Assembly (NCBI GenBank): GCA_035591015.1
Contig: JAXIUW010033341.1
Location: 1-62,381 of the forward strand
Length of the DNA: 62,381 nucleotides
DNA from: Cephalothrix simula
Lineage: Eukaryota; Nemertea; Palaeonemertea; Archinemertea; Cephalotrichidae
Reading direction: 5' to 3'
Part shown: positions 1-7,307 of the stretch, piece after piece
How positions within the stretch are numbered: position 1 is the first letter of the stretch
How the letters are laid out: each line of letters starts with the position of its first letter
The notes under the pieces: model-generated
Told to the model about the DNA's origin: nothing
Databases searched by the model: none
The model's input: only the letters and a program-made list of their open reading frames with translations
Translations under genes and position numbers: made by a program

Positions 1-150
1 CCTATAACAACCATGCTTAGTTTAATCGGGCAAGGCAATTCTCTATTGCCTTGCTGGGCAAAGCCCTTAATCTAAAACTCCCCTATAGTAACCATGCTTA
101 GTTTAACCGGGCAGGGCAATTCTCTATTGCCTTGCTGGGTGAAGCTCTTG
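1..150. repeat. Two copies of a paired-hairpin intergenic repeat
   Basis: Two related units lie here. Hairpin 1 is at 31-53 (stem CAAGGCAAT against ATTGCCTTG) and again at 112-134 (one arm CAGGGCAAT, so one G-T pair). Each is followed at once by a second small hairpin of the form GGGC-N3-GCCC or a decayed form of it (56-66; 137-147). The units are separated by a shared flank around CCATGCTTAGTTTAA. The same family recurs at 54.2-55.1 kb and 61.7-62.4 kb. The position just after the 3' end of the minus-strand CinA-type gene would allow a terminator or mRNA-end role, which is inference. Confidence 0.85.
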
Positions 151-158
151 ACCAAGAA

Positions 159-968
159 TTAGTCAATTAGGTGTTGTTGTAGGCGTTGACGGATATAGTG
201 TTCGGCTTGTTTTGTTAAGTCATCAAAGCTATCTAGTGGGGTTGGGGTACTTAGTTTGACCTTTATTTCTAGTTGATGGGTTTGAATACGGAAGCCTATT
301 TGGCAGGTTATTTGTTTAGGCAGGATTTGCGAGAGGTGTTTATTTACGGATTGCATGGTTTTATCGGCCAGTGATTCGGGCAGGCCACGGCAATTGAAAC
401 TTAGTCTGGCTGTCATGGGTTTGTCTACTTTTGGCAGCAGTTCTTTTAGGTGGGGTACTATAAAGTTATTGAGCATATAGATTAGCTCTTGAGGTACACC
501 AGATGTAAAGTAGAAATGAGTGTTATTAAGTTGGTGGCAGAAGCCTGAGGCTGTTCCTAAAGGATTATTGATGATGACGCTGCCCTCGGGTAGCATGGCC
601 TGCCTAAGACTATTTTCGCTGAGTTGGTAGCCTCTGCTTTGGGCGTAGTCTTTTAGTTTGGCGGTGGCTGAAGCATCGGCAATTAGGGGTTTGTTAAAGA
701 ATTTAGCGGCTGCGGAGCGGGTAACATCATCTGATGTGGGGCCGAGACCACCATTGATGATGACTATTGACGATCTTTGCGTGGCGTACTCAAGAGCTTT
801 GATTAGGTCTGTTTCGGAGTCGCCAATAATAACGCCGTAGCGCACCTCTAAATCTTGCTCAAGCAGTAGTTGAGCTATCTTAGCAAAGTTTGTGTTAATA
901 ATTTGGCCAGATAAAACTTCTTCACCGGTGGCTATAACCTCAACTACTCTAGTTTTTAAGGCGGGCAT
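159..968 (-). CDS. CinA N-terminal / molybdopterin-binding-like domain protein
   Basis: 269 residues matching the stand-alone MoCF_biosynth-type domain found at the N-terminus of CinA (COG1058). Visible hallmarks are an N-terminal strand followed by GEEVLSGQIINTN, and GGLGPTSDDVTR near residue 75, the nucleotide or pterin-binding loop of this fold. The C-terminal amidohydrolase (PncC) domain of full CinA is absent, as in many proteobacterial stand-alone forms. The substrate of stand-alone forms is not established, so no competence role should be read into the name. Its start overlaps the end of the upstream minus-strand gene by 20 bases, which suggests co-transcription. Confidence 0.85.
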   Translation of the reverse strand: MPALKTRVVEVIATGEEVLSGQIINTNFAKIAQLLLEQDLEVRYGVIIGDSETDLIKALEYATQRSSIVIINGGLGPTSDDVTRSAAAKFFNKPLIADASATAKLKDYAQSRGYQLSENSLRQAMLPEGSVIINNPLGTASGFCHQLNNTHFYFTSGVPQELIYMLNNFIVPHLKELLPKVDKPMTARLSFNCRGLPESLADKTMQSVNKHLSQILPKQITCQIGFRIQTHQLEIKVKLSTPTPLDSFDDLTKQAEHYIRQRLQQHLID

Positions 969-2217
969 AATTAAATTTGTTGGTCGTGCTTAGGTGGTTA
1001 CTCTGCGTATTACGGAATGAGCTAAGATTTAATTGGTCATTGGGCAGCTCTGTTTTACGTAGATTAGTCGCTAGTTTTTTAAGAATTAATTTAAATTCAT
1101 CTAATGCGTTGCATTCCCAGCTTAAAATAGCTTGCTCAAGATGGGGGCGTAATTGCGCAAAAGCTATTTTACCGTAGCCATTTATTAGGCGCTGCAAACG
1201 TTTTAGCTCTAAAAATAAATTGTCGGCCGAGTCGCTCTGCAATGAATAAGTGCCGTTTGCAAACAGCAGGGCATCTTTATAGAAACCGTCAAAATTGTAC
1301 AGGTAGGGATGGAAGCTGATTTTTTCTCTTAGCCTTCGCTTAGAGCTTTTTATGCCGAAAGAGGTTTTAGCGTGCAGTATAAACAGGTTATTTTTGAGCA
1401 TGTTCTCAACGAGAATTATCTCATTAAGCAAAGCATAAAGCTGTTCATAGCTAAGCACCCGATTATTCAAACGCTGAATAACAGAGCGTAGTTTAACATC
1501 AAGATTAGGGCGTACACGCTGTTCTTGGTGAGATGGCTTCAGAATAATAATCTTATGGCGCAAGCCCAAATAGGGTCGCAGAGGCATGCTGCTAATAATG
1601 CCGCAATTAGCACGTTCATGGGGCGGAATGTCTATTGCCAACAGCAGTTCTTTTAAGGCACTAATATAATTATCGGCGATGTTTTCATCCCAAGCTATCA
1701 GGGCTTGGTTAATCCAAAACTCCCAAAACTTGTACTGCTCAAAGGGATGCAGATAGTGACGGGGCTGCTTAGCTTGAATGTCTTTTATGTTATCGAGGCA
1801 GGTTGTGCTCAGAAAGCGTGAAAACAGGCTTAAACTAAGCATAATGCGGTCTTGATAGACTGCCGGAGCCGGATTGAGATTAAATTGCAGCAAGTACTCA
1901 ATTTGATTTTTAATAGTGGCCACAAAGTCATCTACACGCTGGTTATAGTCGCTGGTAGTATTAGAATTATAATCTAACCGTTGAGACTCTTGCGGGGGTA
2001 TTCCATGAATAAAAAAACGTGGTAAATCATTGCTCAAACGGGGCGGAAGTAGATCTTGCTGACCAAAGCTATCTGCCCAATTCAGTAATAAACTGCCAAT
2101 AATATTAGTTACATCACGTGAGTTTATATTTTCGGCAGTCCGCACTAGTCGTTCAAGAGCTAGGCATATTCTTTCTACCGAGATGGTATTTGCTGCAATT
2201 TGTAATTGAGTTTGCAT
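949..2217 (-). CDS. Unrecognised protein, about 422 residues
   Basis: A long open frame on the minus strand that I cannot assign to a family. The frame can be opened by a GTG at 2271 (440 residues). I prefer the ATG at 2217, because the extra 18 residues are basic and low in hydrophobic content and would bring the start against the divergent dsbA-like gene. The protein looks soluble and mainly alpha-helical. It is rich in Leu, Asn and Arg, with aromatic stretches such as YKFWEFWINQALIAWDE near residue 150, and has no signal peptide or clear membrane segment. It overlaps the CinA-type gene by 20 bases, so the pair is probably one transcript. The function is unknown. Confidence 0.7.
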   Translation of the reverse strand: MQTQLQIAANTISVERICLALERLVRTAENINSRDVTNIIGSLLLNWADSFGQQDLLPPRLSNDLPRFFIHGIPPQESQRLDYNSNTTSDYNQRVDDFVATIKNQIEYLLQFNLNPAPAVYQDRIMLSLSLFSRFLSTTCLDNIKDIQAKQPRHYLHPFEQYKFWEFWINQALIAWDENIADNYISALKELLLAIDIPPHERANCGIISSMPLRPYLGLRHKIIILKPSHQEQRVRPNLDVKLRSVIQRLNNRVLSYEQLYALLNEIILVENMLKNNLFILHAKTSFGIKSSKRRLREKISFHPYLYNFDGFYKDALLFANGTYSLQSDSADNLFLELKRLQRLINGYGKIAFAQLRPHLEQAILSWECNALDEFKLILKKLATNLRKTELPNDQLNLSSFRNTQSNHLSTTNKFNYARLKN

Positions 2218-2274
2218 GGCTGATTTATTACCATTACCACTACGATGGCGAACGCATCTCTGCTTTAACACACT

Positions 2275-2979
2275 ATGAAAAACTCGATCACCAGTATTAT
2301 AGCAATAGTGATGCTCTTTGTATCATTTAGTGCTTATGCCCAAACAACGGCGCAGTCAGATGAGGCCGCTACAATTAAGCGTCTTGAAGCTGATATCGTT
2401 CAAATTAAAAATGAACTAGCTCTGCTGCGTTCTTTGTATGAAAAATTGCTGGGTCCCATCTCTGATCAAGAAAAAATCCGCTCTATTCCCATTAACGATG
2501 GCTTGCGAGGCAATCCAGAAGCTAGCCTAGTGCTAGTTAATTTTTGCGACTTCCAAAGCGAATACTGCGCACGATTGCACTCAGTAATTCTCAAACTGCT
2601 TTCGGAATATGATGAACTTGGCTATGCCTTCAAAAACTATCCGCTAACCGTTATTCATCCCCAAGCCATTCAGGCTGCTCTGGCTGCTCTAGCCGCCGCC
2701 AAACAAGATGCACGCTGGGAAATGCACGATTTACTATTTGATAATACTCGCAATCTTAACTCTAACTTATACTTGTCATTAGCTGAGCAATTAGACCTTG
2801 ACTTAGTTGAATTTAATCATGATATGCGCTCTGCCGACACGCTTAAGCAGCTTAGTAATGATGAAAAGCTAGCGCAAGAACTAGGCGTAGAGGGCGTGCC
2901 AGCTCTGTTTCTAAATGGGCGTCGCCTCTATCATTGGAATTACGATTATCTTAAAGAACAGATAGAACAACTTAGATAA
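2275..2979 (+). CDS. DsbA-family thioredoxin-fold protein with SxxC active site
   Basis: 234 residues, exported: a signal peptide ends near AYA at residue 22 and is followed by a short predicted coiled coil (residues about 30-60, heptad-like IKRLEADIVQIKNELALL). A DsbA/Com1-like thioredoxin domain follows. The cis-proline loop GVPALFLNG is intact near residue 210. At the place of the usual CPYC active site the sequence is SEYC (within VNFCDFQSEYCARLH), so the first, nucleophilic cysteine is replaced by Ser; another Cys sits five residues before it. The family normally oxidises or isomerises disulfides in the periplasm. This member may act as a single-thiol protein or chaperone, which is inference. 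It is divergently transcribed from the unknown gene to its left. Confidence 0.8.
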   Translation: MKNSITSIIAIVMLFVSFSAYAQTTAQSDEAATIKRLEADIVQIKNELALLRSLYEKLLGPISDQEKIRSIPINDGLRGNPEASLVLVNFCDFQSEYCARLHSVILKLLSEYDELGYAFKNYPLTVIHPQAIQAALAALAAAKQDARWEMHDLLFDNTRNLNSNLYLSLAEQLDLDLVEFNHDMRSADTLKQLSNDEKLAQELGVEGVPALFLNGRRLYHWNYDYLKEQIEQLR

Positions 2980-3059
2980 ATCAGATAGCTTGGGTAGCTT
3001 AGCCTACAAATAATATAGCAAATAGCTTTTAGATTGCATGGCTGAGCAATGGGGCATCA

Positions 3060-3137
3060 TTATTATGTAAACTTATTATGTAGGCTTATCATGTAAGCTC
3101 ATTGTGTATGCTTCTTATGTGAGTTTATTATGTAATA
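3060..3137. repeat. Six-copy 13-bp degenerate minisatellite
   Basis: Six consecutive 13-base units can be laid out without gaps: TTATTATGTAAAC, TTATTATGTAGGC, TTATCATGTAAGC, TCATTGTGTATGC, TTCTTATGTGAGT, TTATTATGTAATA. Thirteen bases is not a multiple of three and the stretch lies between two convergent genes, so it is not coding. It sits just before the stem-loop at 3149-3177. Confidence 0.9.
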
Positions 3138-3148
3138 TATAAGAAGAT

Positions 3149-3177
3149 TTATTACTCTGTGTGATTTGGAGTAATAA
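3149..3177. terminator. Possible bidirectional terminator stem-loop
   Basis: A perfect 9-bp inverted repeat, TTATTACTC (3149-3157) and GAGTAATAA (3169-3177), around an 11-base loop, between the convergent dsbA-like and 5-FCL genes. The stem is AT-rich and no long T-run follows on either side, so it is a weak terminator candidate. Confidence 0.4.
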
Positions 3178-3219
3178 GGTCTTGTTCAGTTGCGAGGCAG
3201 TCAGGAGTTACGCCGAGAG

Positions 3220-3867
3220 TTATGCCGGCTGAGATGGTTGATTTTGCTCATTATTTGCGCCAAGAGGGCTAGGCGAAGCCGGCGACAAGGTGCGGTTTTG
3301 ACTCAAAGTAGTAATAAAGCCTTGTTCAGTTAAAAAGTAGTCTAGGGCTATATCGGTGCTGAGTGCGGGGATTTTGGTAACCATCTGCACTGAAAAGGCT
3401 AAGCCAAGCCGATGACAGGGTGCGGTTTTGGCTAAAAAACGATCATAGAAGCCCTTGCCATAGCCAAGGCGATTCCCATAGGCATCAAAGGCCACTGTAG
3501 GAATAATAAGTAGGTCGATGGTGTGGGTGGTCGGTTGTTGGCTAGAGGGAATATCAAAGCCTAGCTGAGGATGCTTTTTCAGCTTTGTTTGCGGTGTGTA
3601 GTCTACCAAGAACATATCTTTGCCAGCTAATTGAGGAATAACTACAGTTTTTCCTTCTTGCCAGCAGTGATTGATGAGCGCCCCAGTCATGGCCTCATTA
3701 CCAAAAGAAAGATAGCAACTTACAGTGCGAGCCTCAAAAAATGGCGTGTACTGCATGAGGTGCTCAAGCATCATTTGTTCAGCCTTAGCTCTAAAGTCTG
3801 GGCTAAGCGCAGCTCGCTTGCGCTGGGCTTGACAGCGCAGATCAGCTCTTGTCTTTGAGATAAGCAT
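3220..3867 (-). CDS. fthC: 5-formyltetrahydrofolate cyclo-ligase
   Basis: 215 residues. The enzyme converts 5-formyl-THF to 5,10-methenyl-THF with ATP and recycles the inhibitory folate made as a side product by serine hydroxymethyltransferase (GlyA, encoded at 60.4 kb). Family hallmarks are the basic N-terminus with LRCQAQRKRAAL, the central SCYLSFGNE and the ATP/Mg signature GNRLGYGKGFYDR near residue 130. A C-terminal extension of about 25 Ser/Pro/Asn-rich residues follows the conserved domain. It is divergent from fadJ with only 71 bases between the starts. The usual neighbours in other proteobacteria (zapA, 6S RNA) are not seen. Confidence 0.93.
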   Translation of the reverse strand: MLISKTRADLRCQAQRKRAALSPDFRAKAEQMMLEHLMQYTPFFEARTVSCYLSFGNEAMTGALINHCWQEGKTVVIPQLAGKDMFLVDYTPQTKLKKHPQLGFDIPSSQQPTTHTIDLLIIPTVAFDAYGNRLGYGKGFYDRFLAKTAPCHRLGLAFSVQMVTKIPALSTDIALDYFLTEQGFITTLSQNRTLSPASPSPLGANNEQNQPSQPA

Positions 3868-3938
3868 GATGATAATTGCGATTAAAACAATCTTGTAGCA
3901 TACTACAGTAGTAACGTTCTGGCTATATAATTGGGAGC

Positions 3939-6071
3939 ATGAATATGTATGATGGCAAGTATTTAAGCTGTTTGTGGATTAAAGAAGGCTTGGCCAATGT
4001 GGTTATTGACTGCAAGGATGCTTCAGTGAATACCATTGGTCAGGGATTGGTATCTGATTTAGAAGAAGTGGTTAAGTTTCTACAGCAGGCCGCCGAAGAA
4101 GGTCAACTAAAAGGTTACATAATTAGTAGTGCCAAGAAAGATTTTTTAGTTGGTGCTGATGTAAAAGAGTTTATTCCTATGTTTGCCATGGATGAGCAAA
4201 CTATAATCGGCTTTGTAGACCGTATTCATAGGCTCGTCAACGCCCTAGAAGATTTGCCAGTGCCGTCAGTTAGCCTGATTGATGGCTATGCCTTGGGCGG
4301 AGGACTAGAACTGGCGCAGGTTACGGCATATCGGGTGGTTACTCCACGGGCTAGGCTTGGTCAGCCAGAGGTTAAACTGGGTATTATTCCCGGCTTTGGG
4401 GGTACGGTGCGTTTGCCACGCATAATTGGCCTTGATTTAGCCCTTGAATACATTGCTGGCGGACAAGAAATAGACGCCCAAAAAGCCTGCCAAATTGGCT
4501 TGGCCAGTGCCGAGGTTAGCCCCGACAAGCTGATGCTGGCAGCCGAAAAACTGATTGAGCAAAGTATGAAAAGTGACCTTTGGCAGGCTGAGCAAGAGCG
4601 GAAACGGCAACCAGTTCAGCTTAATCAAACCGAGCAATTGATGGCCTTTAGCACTAGTGAAGCTCTGATCAGGCAGCGAGCGGGCAAGCATTATCCAGCA
4701 CCAATTCTAGCCTTAAAATCAATGCAAAAATCTGCGATTGAAGGCCGTGATAAAGCCGTAAGCATTGAGGCGCAATATTTTTATCAATCTAGTCAACTAG
4801 AACAGACCAAGCATTTAATAGGTTTGTTCTTTTCTGATCAGTTTGTGAAAAAGAAGAACAGCACTTTTTCAGGAAGCAGTGCCGAAATAAAATCTTTAGG
4901 AATAGTTGGCGCCGGCATCATGGGTAGCGGAGTAGCCTATCAGTCGGCGTTAAAAGGGATGCAGGTAATTATTCGTGATACCAGTGATGAAGCCTTGACC
5001 AGAAGCCGTACAGTAATTGACGGCTACATTGATGGACGCATTAAGCGCAAACGATTAGATGCTAAGGGAGCTTTGGGCATAGCCAATTCAATTCAAGGAG
5101 TGCGGGGTCTAAATGAGTTTTCTCGCTGTGATGCCGTGATTGAAGCCATCTATGAAGATGAGGAGACTAAGAAAAAGCTGCTGGCCGACATAGAAGCGCA
5201 GGTTTCTGATGACTGCCTTATTGGCTCAAATACCTCAACCATTCCAATTTCAGAGCTGATGGAGGCACTTAAAAACCCCGAGCGTTTTTGTGGCATTCAC
5301 TTTTTTAATCCAGTGCCCAAAATGCTGCTGGTAGAGATTATTCGCACGCCCAAGGTATCATCAGAAGTTTTAGCTAGAGCAGTGGGCTTGGCACTAAAAA
5401 TGGGCAAGGTGCCCTTGGTAGTAGGCGATGGTCCGGGCTTTTTGGTCAATCGGCTGTTAGCACCATATATGAAGGTGTTTCAGATTCTTGTTTTTGAAGG
5501 CTTCAATTTTGAGCAGATTGATAAAATTATGGAGAATTTTGGCTGGCCAATGGGTCCGGCTCGGTTGTGTGATGAAGTGGGCATAGATATAGTCTCTAAT
5601 GTCAGCAACATCATGACCCAAAAACTCTGGAAAACAGAAATCAAGGGCGACTTATCAATTAATCGGCTTATTAAGAACAATAAGCTGGGGCGCAAAACCG
5701 GTCAAGGCTTCTATGAGTACGATGATAAAGGCAAGGCTAAGTCATCGCAAGAATCGCATGCCTATGTTTACGGCACAGATGCTTCACGTGAGGCAGACCC
5801 CGAAGAGGTTATCAATCGGATGATGATACCCATGATTTTTGAGGCAGCTCGTTGTCTGGAACACTCTATTGTAGAGACGCCCACCGAGCTAGACATTGGC
5901 ATGGTTTACGGCACGGGCTTTCCGCCATTTCGGGGTGGATTGCTGCGCTACGCTGATGATTTAGGCTACGATAAGATTATGGGACTAACCGAGGAATGGG
6001 CTGATCAAGCTATGTATCAGGCACCAGATTTCTACTTGCAACAAGCTAAAAAAGGCTTTTATCGCAACTGA
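3939..6071 (+). CDS. fadJ: Fatty acid beta-oxidation multifunctional enzyme (enoyl-CoA hydratase / 3-hydroxyacyl-CoA dehydrogenase)
   Basis: 710 residues, normal for the FadJ/FadB alpha subunit. The N-terminal crotonase domain (about 1-200) carries the oxyanion motif and the two catalytic acids (Glu in GGGLELAQ, Glu in GQPEVKLGIIPG). The middle NAD-binding domain begins at GAGIMGSG (about residue 325), and the dehydrogenase catalytic His lies in GIHFFNPVPKM. Two C-terminal helical domains follow (GPGFLVNRLLAPY; GTGFPPFRGG). It hydrates trans-2-enoyl-CoA and oxidises the 3-hydroxyacyl-CoA. No fadA thiolase gene is adjacent, so the beta subunit must be elsewhere. thiO begins 18 bases downstream and may be co-transcribed. 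FadB and FadJ cannot be told apart firmly by eye. Confidence 0.9.
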   Translation: MNMYDGKYLSCLWIKEGLANVVIDCKDASVNTIGQGLVSDLEEVVKFLQQAAEEGQLKGYIISSAKKDFLVGADVKEFIPMFAMDEQTIIGFVDRIHRLVNALEDLPVPSVSLIDGYALGGGLELAQVTAYRVVTPRARLGQPEVKLGIIPGFGGTVRLPRIIGLDLALEYIAGGQEIDAQKACQIGLASAEVSPDKLMLAAEKLIEQSMKSDLWQAEQERKRQPVQLNQTEQLMAFSTSEALIRQRAGKHYPAPILALKSMQKSAIEGRDKAVSIEAQYFYQSSQLEQTKHLIGLFFSDQFVKKKNSTFSGSSAEIKSLGIVGAGIMGSGVAYQSALKGMQVIIRDTSDEALTRSRTVIDGYIDGRIKRKRLDAKGALGIANSIQGVRGLNEFSRCDAVIEAIYEDEETKKKLLADIEAQVSDDCLIGSNTSTIPISELMEALKNPERFCGIHFFNPVPKMLLVEIIRTPKVSSEVLARAVGLALKMGKVPLVVGDGPGFLVNRLLAPYMKVFQILVFEGFNFEQIDKIMENFGWPMGPARLCDEVGIDIVSNVSNIMTQKLWKTEIKGDLSINRLIKNNKLGRKTGQGFYEYDDKGKAKSSQESHAYVYGTDASREADPEEVINRMMIPMIFEAARCLEHSIVETPTELDIGMVYGTGFPPFRGGLLRYADDLGYDKIMGLTEEWADQAMYQAPDFYLQQAKKGFYRN

Positions 6072-6088
6072 TTAGCGAACATAACGAG

Positions 6089-7195
6089 ATGAGTTCTACA
6101 ATCATAGTTGGCGGTGGAATTATTGGTTTAGCCATAGGTTGGCGACTAGCTCAGGCTGGTGATATGGTTCGGATTATTGAGCGTGGTCGCACCGGCAGAG
6201 AGGCATCTTGGGCGGCGGCTGGAATGCTTTGTCCTTTTTCAGAGAGTGATGTACTGGCCGAAGCTCATAATCAAACCCTAGCTAATGACAGCCTAGCTCT
6301 CTACGAACTATTTGTTGCCGAGTTGCAGAAGCTCAGTGGCGATGATGTTGACTTTAAGCGTTGCGGTTCGCTGAGTGTGGCCGTAAACCATGATCAATTA
6401 CAGCGCACTAAACATATTCAGCAGCTACGACAAAATCGGAACATGCCCGCAGATTGGCTTAGCCCGCAGCAAATGCTGTCCAGAGAACCCATGCTTAGCC
6501 AGCAAACTCAGGGTGGCCTTTATGATCAAAATGAGGGCTATGTAGACAGTCGCAAGCTGGTTAAGGCTCTGCACAAGGCCATTATTGCTGCAGGCGGAGA
6601 GATACACGAACAAACAGCGGTGGAGGCACTGCACTTTGATGGTGACAAGTACCGTGGAGTAAAGACAGCCGATGGTTTGCTGGAAAGCACTAAGTTGTTG
6701 CTAGCGGCTGGTTGCTGGACGGCCGATATTAAAGGTCTGCCGACGGGCATGAGTATTCCGGTGCGTCCAGTGAAGGGTCAAATGCTAGCCTTAAAATCTA
6801 AAACGCCTTTGCTAGGCCATGTTATTCGGGGTGATGGATGCTATATTGCGCCACGCTCAAGTGGTAAAATAGTCTGTGGTTCCACTTCTGAAGAAGCGGG
6901 GTTTAATCGTCAGCTTACCGTATGGGGCGTGCATGGTCTGCTCAGGAATGCCGTAGAGATATTGCCGGCAGCCCTAGAGTTAGCTATTGATGAGCTCTGG
7001 ACTGGTCTACGACCAGCATCTCGTGATGAGACACCAATTATGGGTAAGCTAACCAATAATGTTTACGTGGCCACCGGCCATTATCGGAATGGCATATTGC
7101 TAGCCCCTATAACTGCGCAGTATATGAGTAATCTAATGCTTGGAAAAGAAACCAGCTACGCCGCCAAGCTATCTCCGCAACGCTTTTGGTGCTGA
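6089..7195 (+). CDS. thiO: Glycine oxidase ThiO
   Basis: 368 residues, FAD-dependent D-amino-acid-oxidase fold. The dinucleotide-binding loop is IIVGGGIIGLAIGWRLA at the N-terminus, followed by EASWAAAGML typical of ThiO. The C-terminal flavin motif GLRPASRDETPIMG and ATGHYRNGILLAP complete the family pattern. It oxidises glycine to iminoglycine for the thiazole moiety of thiamine. No other thi gene is adjacent; a beta-grasp protein at 14,984 is only loosely like ThiS and lacks the GG tail. No TPP riboswitch is visible upstream, consistent with cotranscription from fadJ. Confidence 0.88.
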   Translation: MSSTIIVGGGIIGLAIGWRLAQAGDMVRIIERGRTGREASWAAAGMLCPFSESDVLAEAHNQTLANDSLALYELFVAELQKLSGDDVDFKRCGSLSVAVNHDQLQRTKHIQQLRQNRNMPADWLSPQQMLSREPMLSQQTQGGLYDQNEGYVDSRKLVKALHKAIIAAGGEIHEQTAVEALHFDGDKYRGVKTADGLLESTKLLLAAGCWTADIKGLPTGMSIPVRPVKGQMLALKSKTPLLGHVIRGDGCYIAPRSSGKIVCGSTSEEAGFNRQLTVWGVHGLLRNAVEILPAALELAIDELWTGLRPASRDETPIMGKLTNNVYVATGHYRNGILLAPITAQYMSNLMLGKETSYAAKLSPQRFWC

Positions 7196-7307
7196 CCAAC
7201 TATAATCTAACCTGCAAATTAATCTAATTTAAGTGAACTTTGCAGATAATTTTCTGTAAAGATATACGTTTACGCAAATAATTGAACATCTCTAAACAAG
7301 CCCAGCA

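Noticed and set aside
3868-3938. 6S RNA next to the 5-FCL gene, as in many proteobacteria
   Set aside because: Only 71 bases separate the divergent starts, too short for 6S RNA, and zapA is absent.
7196-7307. trp attenuator leader upstream of trpE(G)
   Set aside because: No small frame with consecutive Trp codons and no terminator/antiterminator pair could be seen.
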